NCBI RefSeq assembly: GCF_914767665.1 | Contig: NC_059501.1 | Coordinates: 51,584,798 to 51,648,797 of the forward strand | DNA length: 64,000 nucleotides | Source of the DNA: Harmonia axyridis | Lineage: Eukaryota; Arthropoda; Insecta; Coleoptera; Coccinellidae | Reading direction: 5' to 3' | Part shown: piece by piece, positions 1 through 10,822 of the stretch | How positions within the stretch are numbered: position 1 is the stretch's first letter | How the letters are laid out: each line of letters opens with the position of its first letter | The notes under the pieces: generated by a model | Databases searched by the model: none | What the model was told of the DNA's origin: nothing | The model's input: the letters and a program-made list of their open reading frames with translations, nothing else | Translations under genes and position numbers: made by a program

Positions 1-599
1 AAATAAATTTTTGTATTAAAAAAAGAATAAGAGAACAGAGACTTGTCCGTGTCCCTGAAGAGAATAAAAAATGAGACTAATGAGAGTGGATTGTGGATTC
101 CATAGATTATTTTCAAATTAATAGAGAGTTATTGCAACGCACAAATAAGCGATCTTTTATTACAGGATCTCTTATTTTGACATGTACTCATGCGCATTGA
201 GTCAGATATTAAGGATTGTTTAAATCTAAATACAGGCCTCCCTTACTTTATTTAAATACAGGCGACCAACTTTTATTTAAGGATCTTTTATTTTGACAGA
301 TATCTGTTTATGCCGAATATTTACCGTCGTTATTCAGCAAGAACTAACCTATAAATATTTGTAGCTGTTTAGGTAATCAAAGTAATGAAGTAAACTTTTT
401 GAGAAATTTGCATTTTATTTCTTAATTTTGGGCATCTGTGGGAACCATTTCATTCGAGAAAAAAAATGTGCTCTCAATAACGAATTTTTCAAGAACTCAT
501 ACGATTCTCAACGAAACATATTTAATTTGAACCTACTAAAAGAATTAAAAATAATACTGATAAATCCTGAATTTTATTAGAAATAAGAATTTTCCTATA

Positions 600-1811
600 G
601 GGTAAATGCACTGGTTAGCCGACCGGCACTGGTTCCCGACCATTCCGTGATTTGAGATAAAATAATAATAAAAATATATCATGTAGTGCAAAATATTCTC
701 GCGGTACGTGTTCTCGACTATTCTACCCTTCCAAGATAGTTTTCATAGTAGTGGTATAGGTCAAAGTTTTCGCGCTAAAAATTAGTTTATAATCGTCTAT
801 CATAGAAAAGAGTTCTTTCTCGTCCTCTCTTAGAGAAGTGCTTCTTGATATATGACCAGAAAATAGTGATTATTTCTTATTTTAAATGAATTATGTGTGT
901 ATATTTTGTTCCATATCAACTATAAGATATATTTTTGAGTGTATTTCAATCAAGAAGCAAATAAATGTATATTTTTTTGTTCAATATTCGGCGGTTGCGA
1001 ACTGGTATTGGAAAATTTGTATCTTTTATTTCTCGACCAAAGTGGTCGAGAACCAATATGTTACTTCAATAATTGTTTATTTCAACCGATATATTTCTGT
1101 TGGATCATTTTCGTTTTTTTTTCGATACCCTGATTCATTTATATATCTACTTTCTGAATATTAGTTTGTGACCACCGAATTAACGTTGAAACACTTATTT
1201 CTACCCTTTATTTATTTGCGGTCGAGAACCAATTTGATTGTACTTAATTCTCGACCACTGGTGGTAGGTGTTTTATATTTTATTTACTCATTAGTTTCTA
1301 AATAGATATTTAGAGCAAAATAACCAAATAATGTTGTATGAGTTGCTATTTTGAAATATTTATAGAAAGTGGAAACTTTTGCAAAATAATTTTTTTTACG
1401 TTCCGAGTGTTTCTTACTCGATTACCTCATCTGAAACCCATCTGAGTGATAGGTAGTGATGTCGATAATACGGTACGAAAGTAAGTACTAATCACTCATC
1501 TCGCTCTAAAGTTTTTTATAAAATTTTTAAGTGGAGCAGCGACTATTATTAGTGGTCGAAAACTAACACAAAAATGGTCGAGAACTCTGCGGCGTGGTCG
1601 AGAACCGAAGGTTATTGAGATTTTCTATATGTTTTCACATTTCAAAGGTTAAATGCGGAAAGAACGCTTAAAATTATATGACAAATCATTTAAAACTCGC
1701 CAAAGAATCGACGAACACCAACACCATTAAAATTTGATAAGTTTATGTGTGAAAAAATCGTGCTCGAAATCGATGTTTCTGTTAACTGGTCGAGAACCAG
1801 TGCATTTACCC
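600..1811. mobile_element. Nested TA-flanked MITE with repeated GGTCGAGAACC boxes
   Basis: The ends GGGTAAATGCACTGGTT (600-616) and its inverted copy (about 1795-1811) are flanked by TA on both sides (598-599, 1812-1813), a Tc1/mariner-type signature. The interior has no credible ORF. It holds about nine copies, in both orientations, of a motif close to TGGTCGAGAACC (for example near 629, 1031, 1046, 1211, 1247, 1554, 1577, 1595 and 1783). Such spaced subterminal boxes are usually transposase-binding sites; that role is inferred here. It sits inside the larger element at 122-2833. Confidence 0.8.
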
Positions 1812-2131
1812 TATGTGTAATGTAGTATTGTTAAAGCATAGTATACTATGGTTAAAGAATGCTACTGCATACTGAATATTATTTTTTTTATATTGAATAT
1901 AAATAATTCATTCTGTAATATGGACACACCAATGGGATTGTTTTGAAAGAAAAATAATAAACTTGTTACCTAAGTACTTTTTTATATATTGAATCAACAT
2001 AGCATAAAAAAAGCAAATCACAATGCAGAACCAAATTAATTATCAGTAATGTTATTATAAAATTATACGTTAAGTACACTTTTTTCAAAATTATTGTAGG
2101 AAAAAGTACAAAAATACATAACATAATTCTG

Positions 2132-2628
2132 TTACACAAAATAATCTTCCAATACTGGTGGTTTCACATAAAAAGAAATACTTGATTGACTTCCATTCAA
2201 ATTTGATGATACTTCATCAACAAATTTCTCTAATAGTTCCATCGATAAAACCCCAGTAGTTTGGTACAGCTCCTCCCATATTACGAATTGTTAGACTAAA
2301 AACGAATTAAGGTAATATAATATATAATAATTTGAGTTTAATTCAGCTAATAGCTTACCTGTACATATAGCTGATAACTATTTCTATAAAGCCACTTACG
2401 TGCATTCAAATTATCTTAGAAGTGTCCATGATTTTCCACAATGAAGATTGCAGTTATAAAAATAAACTTCGATAATGATTGCGATACTTATAGTAAAAAT
2501 TTTCCAAGTCAACTAGTCGATTTGTTTGAATTGGTTTTGATATTTCTACACCAACTGTATCTATTATGAAAAATCAATTCCTCAATAATGGTCCCAGCTA
2601 AAATTGCTAACGCTATTTGTTCTTTCAT
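2132..2628 (-). pseudogene. Two open stretches of an unrecognised transposon-internal protein
   Basis: On the minus strand a 39-codon frame starts with ATG at 2628 and stops at 2509 (begins MKEQIALAILAGTIIEELIF). A second open stretch near 2290-2132 ends with the residues KPPVLEDYFV and a TAA stop at 2132-2134. The two may be exons of one gene belonging to the surrounding TIR element. I do not recognise the family. Both could be chance frames, although the second has a rather ordinary coding-like composition for this AT-rich DNA. Confidence 0.25.
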
Positions 2629-2984
2629 TTTCGATTTTGATCTTTTACCAAATGAATTATTTTATTTATCAGAATACAAAATAAAGGTGACAAAATATAA
2701 ATATGTCAAATTTAAAGATCTGTCACTTTACTGACTTTCGTTAAAAGCACCTTCCAATAGTTCACTTTTAACGTCCACGATAGAGGATCCTTTATTAAAA
2801 GATCGCTTATTTGTGCGTTGCAATAACTCTCTAATAAATTGGGTTTGTATTTGTAATTCTTGTATGGTGGCAATGAACAGATAAAGTAGTTTTTATTGTC
2901 ACTTATTTATTACAAGTTCTGTTTTAGGTTTCAGGTAAGGTAAGGTCAGGTAATCCATGAGAAAATAAATTTAGGACAAAATAA

Positions 2985-3266
2985 GACCGGGTTTTTCCTC
3001 ATATTGTATTTCAATGTTCTAATATATCTGAGATCCTTACTTGTGATTATAATAATCCTTCAGAATCAACTATATTAAAGTTAAATTCTGTTTCTCGGCA
3101 TTTACTGAAGTATCAAATTTATAATCATCAGCCCTATGATTGTAGAACTTCCCCAAATGTTTCTTGTATGGAAAATATTAATGATTCTAACAATAACCAT
3201 CTACGTGATCCAGAATTATCATATCAAATTAAAATGAATTACCTACTAATTGATCGCTATTTATAA
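2985..3266 (+). CDS. Open stretch without ATG, possible terminal exon
   Basis: A 93-codon frame is open from just after an in-frame TAA at 2982 to a TAA at 3264-3266. It lacks an internal start that would explain its full length, so if real it would be a 3-prime exon. An AATAAA occurs downstream at 3610-3615. The protein is hydrophilic, with several Asn-rich segments, and resembles nothing I know. It lies between two transposons and could be a chance frame; I see no matching upstream exon in the window. Confidence 0.15.
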   Translation, partial: DRVFPHIVFQCSNISEILTCDYNNPSESTILKLNSVSRHLLKYQIYNHQPYDCRTSPNVSCMENINDSNNNHLRDPELSYQIKMNYLLIDRYL

Positions 3267-3816
3267 TCTTTTTTTTTCATATCCACCTACAACCTCCAAA
3301 TGAGCTGAAAATGAAGTACCAAAGAAGACCTGTGATAATTAAAGTGAATTACGAAATGAGCACTGTAACGCAGGAAGATAGATTAAACCAACTGAATATT
3401 TTTATCTTTCATGTATGTGTAGAAATTTGAATATTGCTTCAGAAATGTATCAATTCAGTTGTTCATCAGATATAATTTTATCTTTTTAGGCATAAATAGG
3501 TATTTTTTTTCAGTCAGGTATAGTGTAAATCTCCCAATATAATGTATATTATGTATTGATTTTTATAAATAATTATTATTTTAAGCAAATATGTAAATTT
3601 CCTTTGATAAATAAAACTTTTCAATGACATTTTTTTGTTTTAATTCGAAATTATAACAACATTACCTAAAATAAATACTAATAATATTGTTATTCCAACA
3701 ATTTCAATGAATTCCCGATTCAAGGGTAGGCAGCGCCCTCTTCAGCATGCTTTTTCGGCTAAAGGTAAGATATTGTAAACAAAAATATTTTGAGTGTTAT
3801 TTGTGAAGAAAGAAAT

Positions 3817-5928
3817 ATGATGGACAAAGAAAATAGAGTATTCCTCAGTTTAACTGAATATTTCCGGTATTTGGAAGCCACTCCAAATGATAGGAATGTG
3901 ATAGAAGGTGAATTCATTCTAATTTAAGAATAATCGTCCATTATCTAAAAAACAAACATTTTAGGAGAAGCGGTCTTGAATGCATGTAATTATGTGTGGG
4001 AATATAAGTAAAAGTATTAGTATTATGCTTAGAATTGTTCGGCTTATGCTTGCAGACTTCAGCCCTTTCAGCAGATCCTCATGAAATCAGAGGAAAAATA
4101 ATAACAACTAAAGAAACTGCAACAATATCAGCTTTCAGCTGTTCTTGTAAGGCTGGATTAGGAGGCAGATGTAAACATATATCAGCTCTACTCTTACATT
4201 TTACCAGGTTGTATAATTTTTATTTATTTTATGTCTGAATCAGGACTTCCAATTGAACAATAATATAGACACAATATAATTGTTGGTTTTTTGCTTTTCC
4301 TTTGGTTTTTATCATTTCAGAACTGACCTCCTCAAATTGGAAAATATTTCAAGCACTGATATCAAATGCTGGTGGAAAAACAAAAAAAAGAGACTGGAAT
4401 AGTTATTTATAATACAAGTGCAGAAGGCATTGATATTCTTCCACGAGTTCAAAATTCAAAAACGAGCCACGAAGTGGCGAGTTTTGGAATGAACGAGTGG
4501 TAGAATGAGCCTTCTGTACAAGTATTATACATTATTTTCTCTAATTCATTGCATTTTCATTGAAATTAATGAAATATTTCCATAAATATAATTTAGTGAT
4601 TTTTGTATTGAAAAATGTTGGTTGGCAGAACTGATTTCTTTAAGGCAAATTGATGAATTGACAGATAAAGCCGAGGCGGAAAGTTCAGAGAACCAACATA
4701 GAATAATAAAATATAACCATGAAAACTGTGCGTTTCTGAAATATTCTCGCACGATTTTGTTCTACAAGATGTGGAAGAATGAACGGAATAACCACAGAAT
4801 TAGAGAATAGTTATTTATAATACAAGTGCAGAAGGCATTGATATTCTTCCACGAGTTCAAAATTCAAAAACGAGCCACGAAGTGGCGAGTTTTGGAATGA
4901 ACGAGTGGTAGAATGAGCCTTCTGTACGAGTATTATACATTATTTTCTCTAATTAATTGCATTTTCATTGAAATTAATGAAATATTTCCATAAATATCAT
5001 TCAGTGATTTTTGCATTGAAAAATGTTGGTTGGCAGAACTGATTTCTTTGAGGCAAATTGATGAATTGACAGATAAAGCCGTGGCGGAAAGTTCGGAGTG
5101 CCAACATAGAATAATAAAATATAACCATGAAAACAGTGCGTTTCTGATATATTCTCGCACGATTTTGTTCTACAAGATGTGGAAGAATGAACGGGATAAC
5201 CACAGAATTAGAGAAATAAATATAAAGCACTACCTCTTCTAAAAATACCCTGCCTTAAGGACAAAGTCCCAAAAAGACCCTTGATAACATCTCAAGATGA
5301 AGAAGAGAAGATATTAGAAATATTTTAATTGCCAGATTGCCTTCATCTAGCATTGCAATTCATAAGTAGGTAATAACTTTCATGTCGTATGTAATACTGT
5401 AATGAGTGATTTTCAGGACTAGGTTATGTAAGGTTCCGAATGTGGAAGGATCTTGCATGAAAATATATGGAACCATTATCAGAAATGCAGAAAATTCCAT
5501 TTTCATGCAGAATTTTTACAATTTTGGGTCTGAAATTAATTTTAGATGCATTCAATGTATCGGAAAATACAATAAGTTAACTATGTTTGACAGTATTGAT
5601 ATATGTGTATCGACAATGCAAGATAGAGGTCAATGGGAAGAAGAAAGGAAGTATAAAGTTACTGGCTACGACTTATATACTTTTTCGAAAAATGATTGGG
5701 AAGAGAAATGTAGTAAATATTTTTTTCCCAAGCATTTTTCGAATATCTATACAAGACATGGCATTAAATTCGAGCCAATGGCCCGAAAAGGTTTCAGGGT
5801 TTTCTATACAAAAAATAGGTCTTGTGATATGTAGAAGTGAACCATGGCTGGCATATTCTGCTGACGGAATTTTGTTAAAGAATGGCGAGCCCTATGGTCT
5901 TTTAGAAATAAAGTGTCCATTCAAAGGT
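3817..5928 (+). pseudogene. SWIM zinc finger / YqaJ-type nuclease, broken
   Basis: The exon-like pieces, in order, are as follows. An N-terminal exon starts at ATG 3817 (residues FLSLTEYFRYLEATPN). A short continuation after an intron ends at TTTTAG near 3963. A SWIM finger at about 4035-4208 shows C-S-C then C-K-H (residues CSCKAGLGGRCKHISALLLH), followed by a piece at 4320-4400. The YqaJ domain at about 5610-5928 shows FEPMAR, a YSADG aspartate and an LLEIKCPF ExK motif, which are the expected nuclease active-site residues. The YqaJ part is split between two frames near 5800 and the chain is interrupted by the 4399-5214 insertion, so no intact protein can be made. The second gene of an ISL2EU-like transposon is the likely origin. 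Confidence 0.7.
4399..5214. repeat. 408 bp tandem duplication of a stem-loop MITE
   Basis: 4399-4806 and 4807-5214 are near-identical direct copies, abutting head to tail. Each begins with a large stem-loop (GTGCAGAAGGC pairing with GCCTTCTGTAC about 100 bp on), then a TATTATACATTATTTTCTCT segment. Each copy carries a 62-70 codon open frame (residues MAELISLRQIDELTDKA) whose copies differ by a few substitutions. A more distant relative with the same 5-prime stem-loop and the same ATTTTCTCTA segment is at about 60091-60630. The insertion interrupts the SWIM/YqaJ gene. Confidence 0.75.
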
Positions 5929-6379
5929 AACAAATTCTTCATCAACATCTTGAAAATAATATTAAAAAAAAATATCTTTATATTTCAGCAAAGCAAGCCT
6001 CTGACTTGGGGAATTGTAAATATATTATAAAAGAGAATAATAATTATGAACTGAAAAAAAACATAAATACTTTGCACAGGTGCAGGTGGGAATTGCAATC
6101 CTAAATTTAGACATTTGCCACTTTATTATTTATTTTTCAAGCAATAATTCATTCATTGAAATTAAGGTGCCCTTTGATGAAGAATACACATATAATATGT
6201 TAACTTCTTTGAAAAAAAAATATATTGAGAAAATGTTACACCATATTTGTAATGAATAATTGAAAAATTAATATATTTTTTGAAATAAAATTCCAGTTAT
6301 TCTATTTCCACTTATTTATTATTTAAATAACAACTAACCCATACAACTTTCATGGAAGGTGTTATTTTATTTCCGCACT

Positions 6380-6562
6380 TCAAATTTTTCGTACATCAAC
6401 TTTTTCGACAATACCACTTTTGCTAATTATTTCCAGTTTACAACTGTTATTCTTGGGAAAGCTATGGAATGAAACGGGTTCTCTGTTTGCTCTACTGTTG
6501 CATCCATAAACACAACAAAACACTTTTGATTTCGTTATTTTAGGGCAGTAATCACTATCCAT
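6380..6562 (-). pseudogene. THAP zinc finger domain, first half
   Basis: The minus-strand frame begins MDSDYCPKITKSKVFCCVYG and continues with the THAP signature of a C-x4-C pair, then SFHSFPKN. A THAP domain binds DNA through a C2CH zinc centre; only the first cysteine pair and the following FP motif are present. The frame then degenerates and stops, and the second half (CSKH) is absent from this copy. The missing half is found in the partner copy at about 24335-24380. This is the transposase 5-prime exon of ISL2EU-like copy 1. Confidence 0.65.
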
Positions 6563-6750
6563 AATGTTGAAGTAAATATTAGATAAATGATGAAACTCTA
6601 GAACACAACTCTTATAACTCCTCGAACACTAAAATTTAAAATGCAGAAATGCACGCCGTCAAAGCTTTCACTCCTACCGTACCTCAAGCCGATATTACAG
6701 TTTCTTCCGATAGGTGGCTTGGAGATGAACTTGAATCGCTAATTGTCATA

Positions 6751-6802
6751 CCCTCATCACAGAATAGAGAGGTATTAATACCTCTCTATTCTGTGCCTTC
6801 AT
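6751..6802. mobile_element. 38 bp perfect palindromic micro-insertion with 7 bp flanking repeats
   Basis: 6758-6795 is a perfect palindrome starting CACAGAATAGAGAGGTATTA. It is bracketed by CCCTCAT (6751-6757) and CCTTCAT (6796-6802), a 7 bp direct repeat with one mismatch. A second copy of the same palindrome with its own 7 bp flanking repeat is at 61140-61174. Two independent loci with different duplications argue for transposition of a unit consisting of little more than two terminal repeats. Confidence 0.7.
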
Positions 6803-6884
6803 ATTCAAATTTTCCCGCCATATAACACTTAGTGATGGCGGACAAAATATCGGCCATATTGTTGCCTTGATTTAACACGGCGTT

Positions 6885-7870
6885 AGTACTTCTTATATAT
6901 TTAGTATTCTGTGGTGCGAACTAAATATTTAGTATTCTGTGATGCGAACTGTGGACCATAGATTAGAATAATATTAACATGAAAATGAAGAAAAGAATTA
7001 CGCCAAATTCTGTGGGATAGGAATTTTTTATTTCAAGAGGTTATATTGAACACAAATAAGTTTTATATTCAGGACAATACAAATGGAAATTGGAGGCTTC
7101 ACAATAAGAAATAAATTTATTTTTATAGAGGAGACTAAACCGGGCATTACAAATATTACAATTGATGCCTTTTTTGATTATATTAATTTTCTCTTGAAAT
7201 CCGGTAGATCGTATTAAGCTTTGAACCTAAAAATTAGAAATTAAGGATTGGTTTGAAAATAGGTACATGCATTGGTTGTCTTTGAACATCATACACGAAT
7301 CTGATGGAGGGTTTATCCATCGTTCCTAAGAACTAAGAAAAATCTCTTTATATATTTTTTTCTTTTGTTTGTATATATTAAAGGCATTTAGGAAGCAAAT
7401 ATTATTAAAAATGAAGGTTCATTTTACAAAGTACATAATTATGTTTGTATATGTTGAAGGCACTTAGGAAACAAATATTATTATTAAAAATGAAGGTTTA
7501 TCTCACAAAAGTACATAATTGTATCTCAGCGAAGAAATCTTTCATCCATGTTCAAAGAATACATTATGAAATTCCTTTTACTCTCTTCTAATTGGTTCCC
7601 TGATTGATGATACATATTTTCGATGTCTACAAAATTTCCAAATTTTTCATTAAGTGGTTCATCAACAATATCCTCAGGATTATCTCCTTTCAACTCTTTT
7701 AAGATGAACACATTATGTAGAATATATCCTGATATCACGAGGAGACAAATTAGATTTAGTCTGGCCGTCTCCAATAATTTCAATCGACGAAATTGCTTTT
7801 TTTCTTTTCACAAAACACATTAAAAAATTCTTCGATATCAGCTCCGTTAGCTCCATCATCGTTCGGCAAA
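6885..7870 (-). mobile_element. PIF/Harbinger-like relic
   Basis: This block has a conserved non-coding or weakly coding part (about 6990-7330) that recurs at 14840-15060, 21350-21600 and 36230-36490. A transposase C-terminus follows at 7526-7850 on the minus strand. A GGGTTTATCCATCGTTCCTA segment at 7308 matches the end of the MITE family at 15391, 27964 and 28536. The minus strand of 7047-7225 is an open stretch with two CxxC-like pairs (residues NCNICNARF), possibly a remnant of a second Harbinger gene. Ends are not sharply defined here. Confidence 0.55.
7526..7850 (-). pseudogene. Harbinger transposase C-terminal fragment
   Basis: The frame from 7783 reads KLLETARLNLICLLVISGYI followed by LHNVF, the helix that closes the DDE_Tnp_4 domain of HARBI1-type transposases (usual pattern CCVLHNIC). 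It ends at NMDERFLR and TGA at 7526. A longer frame upstream on the same strand reaches about 7850. The catalytic residues are not in this fragment. A homologous C-terminus at 36662-36844 and 38020-38150 is split by a LINE, and a truncated 3-prime end at 14280 lies on the other strand. Confidence 0.65.
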
Positions 7871-7939
7871 TCAAGTACGCACCTATTGCTCCGTGGTCAC
7901 GTGACCTTTTAACCTTTTACACCGCACGCTCCGCACCAG

Positions 7940-8340
7940 TGGGCATATAACATTTTTATTATGTGCATTTAAAACTTCTTCACCTTCATAAACACTTCTA
8001 GAAGTGTTTGTGCCTTCAAGATACCCCAAATATTCTATTAAACTCAGTCTTGCCATTTGGACCTAAAAAAGGTAATATTAGAATCCTGTAGTATAATAAT
8101 GTTGATTGAACCGTTCACATAACATATGCACACGATTGTTATTCGTCATTTTTCGAAGTCTTCCATCCTTGCATAACTTTCAATATCACTAGCTCTGAGA
8201 TCACTAGACTGAACTGAAACAAATGATGGTACCTACCGCCTTTACCTAAAATGAAAATATTATATACACATTAACACACTTGTTCACTATAAAAGTCTGA
8301 AAAGTTTTTATATTCATTGTAAAATCAAATTTAAATAAAG
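7940..8340 (-). mobile_element. End of an ISL2EU-like element with YqaJ-gene first exon
   Basis: On the minus strand ATG at 8056 begins MARLSLIEYLGYLEGTNTSR, which aligns with the N-terminus of the SWIM/YqaJ protein at 3826 (shared SLxEYxxYLE and GE-VLNA). The upstream part, 8080-8340, is an inverted copy, about nine bases in ten alike by eye, of 10553-10810. The pair encloses the NDUFA8 gene. Only the first exon region survives; it runs into Harbinger sequence at about 7870. Confidence 0.55.
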
Positions 8341-9660
8341 CGACCTTCAGGTTTTTTTCATGCAAATTTGATGGAACTTCTGTTTTTGTTGAGAAAATCC
8401 TATCAATACATTTGAAATTTCGGAGTAAAATGAACGAAACAATGAACTTCTGACTTAGCGCCCCCTATCGAAAGCAGCAAAAACAAATTTATCATGACTT
8501 TATTTTGTCCTCAATCAACAAGATATTATCTTTTTGACGAGATCTAATTTGCTCAAAAATGTTGAGCCAAACTGAAGTTACAGGCGTTTCAATCAGTCAG
8601 ATTTCTCCCTTTCACCTACCCTTATTTGATGTCGTAAAATCGAAAGTGACAATTCAAAAAGATAGAGAATTTTCCAAGGATTACATTGATGATATTTTCT
8701 CTTCAACTTCATATGAAACATTTTCGAGTAAAATTAATTTTTCTACTCGATGGTAGCTATTACGCCCCCTGGCGGTGGAGGTATGAACTTCAAAACAATT
8801 TCCAGTGTGTTTTCTTGTACACTTTAGTGTTAAAATTTTTTATCGCAAGTATCTACGATGAGTGGATCCTGAGATATGGCCGCTTACCTCGCTTATTTGC
8901 CCACCCTGTACAAAACAACTTGAAAAAGGAACAAAATGAATCAATGTTTGTTTCATTTTTCCTAGAAGTCAAACTAATACCAAATAAATTAATGAACTGA
9001 ATTTCTATCTAGACCTTGCGCGGCATCAGCACACCGGAGACAATTGGGGCTGAGTCCTTAGGTAGATTACAACTTCCAAAATGATTTTCAACAGTTGTTA
9101 CATTGAATATTTGATTACCCGTTCGTTAGATGGAGTTGGAAAAAAATTACACACGTATCCCCGAGGGAATGTGCCGTACATAGATTAATCTATTTCAAAA
9201 TAGGCAAAATTTATAGTCGCAGTGAACATGTTAATAACATGAAGTCTTATTTTTAATGTTACAATCATCAATGGTGTGCCAAAATGTAACCACCCTAAAT
9301 ATAAGATGTCAAACTTTGTGTGAGTAGAAAAGTTTTTTTTGAGTTGGAACGAAATATTCAACCATTTCATTTCAAAACAAAAACTAATGTTTTTGATTCA
9401 CATGTAACCTTCATTTAGCAATAAATTGCTAAAAATTAGGTCTACACATTCTTATTTGTTATTGAAATTTTCAGATTGGTAGTTATAACTGTTTTTTTTC
9501 AGTTTTTATGAAATTTTACAAAACCTGTAAGATTTAAAATATAAAAATTAATTTGAATGAATCCACTTTACTTTGTTGAAGAAACAACAATAGATACCAA
9601 TATTTTAACTTATTAACCTCAATGTACATTTACTACATAAATCAAGTTCAAGGAAGTAAA
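8341..9660. other. Intergenic stretch, nothing recognised
   Basis: This 1.3 kb lies downstream of NDUFA8. Frames at 8559-8756 and 8686-9000 overlap each other, have no recognisable domain, and look like chance frames. The segments GCGCCCCCTATCG (near 8459) and GCCCACCCTGTACAAAAC (near 8899) have the look of transposon debris, but no paired ends were found. Confidence 0.4.
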
Positions 9661-9663
9661 TCT

Positions 9664-10304
9664 TCACCAAAAACCAAGATAACGGGATCCATATTTAGCT
9701 GGAGGTTTTGGCGCATCTGGAGGTAGAGCAGCAGGTGTATCAGGATAGTGAGGAATTTGTTCTGCTGTTGGTCTAGGCCTATTAGTCTCATGAACTTGCA
9801 CCCTTGCAAAATAATCAAAAGGTGCTCTCTCAAGGTTTAGATTGTCTTTCATGCATTTATCAAATACAGCTTGAGTCTTACGGCATCTGCAAAATATTAA
9901 ACCATTATTATGGACTCTCTAGCTTCAAATACAAAAGAACTCACGGTGTATACGTCTGATCAATAGATGATTTATCAATGCAAGTATAATATTGCTCAAA
10001 CTCTTCAGCACAAGACTTCTTTACTTGTCGAAAAAAATTTAATGCACAATTTGTAACTGCTTTTCCCTCATTAATACAAGCTCTTGGATCCTTAAGTTCA
10101 TTTCTGCATAACATGAATTCCTACAATATTCACATATGAAAGTGATATTATGATTAGATAATATTCTAACCATACATTATTTTCTTTCAAACAGGCTAAT
10201 CCATAATGAAAAGCAGCTGCTTTTAGAACAGGCCCTGATAGATTTACTTCTTGAACAGTGAGTTCATCCTCTGTAGGTAAATAAACCTCCTCTGTAATAC
10301 TCAT
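9664..10304 (-). CDS. NDUFA8: NADH dehydrogenase (complex I) accessory subunit NDUFA8
   Basis: Three exons on the minus strand, 10304-10176, 10120-9945 and 9886-9664, are separated by 55 and 58 bp GT-AG introns. They join in phase to 175 aa plus TGA; the human protein is about 172 aa. The product is an intermembrane-space-facing accessory subunit of mitochondrial complex I, imported and oxidised by the MIA40 route. It shows four CX9C motifs, the hallmark of the family: C38-C48 (spanning the first intron, CLKENN then EFMLC), CINEGKAVTNC, CAEEFEQYYTC and CRKTQAVFDKC. The ATG at 10304 gives MSITEEVYLPTEDELTVQEV, matching the family N-terminus. The C-terminus is Pro-rich and ends YGSRYLGFW. No frame breaks are seen. 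The gene is flanked by inverted transposon relics on both sides. Confidence 0.95.
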
Positions 10305-10552
10305 ATTAAATCAAGTTATTTCCTAATATTTTCTTCGTAAGAAAGTAGATTTGCCAAATAGAACATAGATAAATAGACATAGAATTTGACATTAAAACAC
10401 AGATTAGTCTGTGATTAAACCACTGACTCTAAAATTAATAAGGAATAGGCATCTGAAAATAAAAATGCAGCGCCAAGGTGAGCAGACGTAGAACTATAAA
10501 TGTTGACATGGAGTGTTTTGTTGTATTAGTTGTGTGTGTATTTGCGTTATTA

Positions 10553-10822
10553 AAATTTGATTTTACAATAAATATGAAAACTTTTCAGACTTCTATAGTG
10601 AACAAATGTGTTACTGTGTATATAATATTTTCATTTTAGGGAAAGGCGGTAGATATCATCATTTGTTTCAGATCAGTCTAGTGATATTGAAGGATGCAAG
10701 GATGGAAGACTTCGAAAAATGACGAATAACAATCGTGTGCACATAATATGTGAACGGTTCAATCAACATTATTATACTACAGGATTCTAATAGTACCTTT
10801 TTTAGGTCCAAATGGCAAAAAG
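10553..10822 (+). mobile_element. Inverted partner of the 8080-8340 ISL2EU-like end
   Basis: This stretch is the reverse complement of 8080-8340 with scattered substitutions and one short indel. It includes the start of the YqaJ-gene first exon (ATGGCAAAAAGG near 10812), after which homology stops. Its left edge is about 250 bp from the NDUFA8 start codon, so it may overlap that gene's promoter; this is an inference from distance only. Confidence 0.6.

Larger units (their letters stand above)
122..2833. mobile_element. DNA transposon with 36 bp perfect terminal inverted repeats
   Basis: The left end at 124-159 (starting GAGAGTTATTGCAACGCACA) is a perfect inverted match to 2796-2831, and similarity continues imperfectly inward. 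The flanks allow a TA duplication (122-123 and 2832-2833) or a 3 bp AAT duplication if the ends are shifted by two bases, so the superfamily is undecided between Tc1/mariner-like and PIF/ISL2EU-like. The interior is about 1.5 kb once the nested element at 600-1811 is removed. It keeps two minus-strand open stretches but no recognisable transposase, so the copy looks non-autonomous or decayed. Confidence 0.8.
3714..6740 (+). mobile_element. ISL2EU-like DNA transposon, copy 1
   Basis: The ends are short inverted repeats sharing CGATTCAAG (3714-3724 and 6730-6740). AATT flanks both sides (3710-3713, 6741-6744) and may be the target duplication. The plus strand encodes a SWIM zinc finger and YqaJ nuclease protein in pieces; the minus strand end encodes a THAP zinc finger. 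THAP/DDE_Tnp_4 transposase plus YqaJ is the gene pair I associate with the ISL2EU group of the PIF-Harbinger superclass; that assignment is from memory of the families. This copy has lost most of the transposase and gained a tandem insertion at 4399-5214. An inverted partner copy is at 22585-25805. Confidence 0.7.

Noticed and set aside
886..1164. 92-codon ORF
   Set aside because: Low-complexity aromatic and Ile-rich translation of AT-rich DNA inside a MITE; overlapping frame also open; no domain.
6380..6562. Host THAP-domain gene
   Set aside because: It lies within matching transposon ends, is truncated, and its missing half sits in another copy of the same element.
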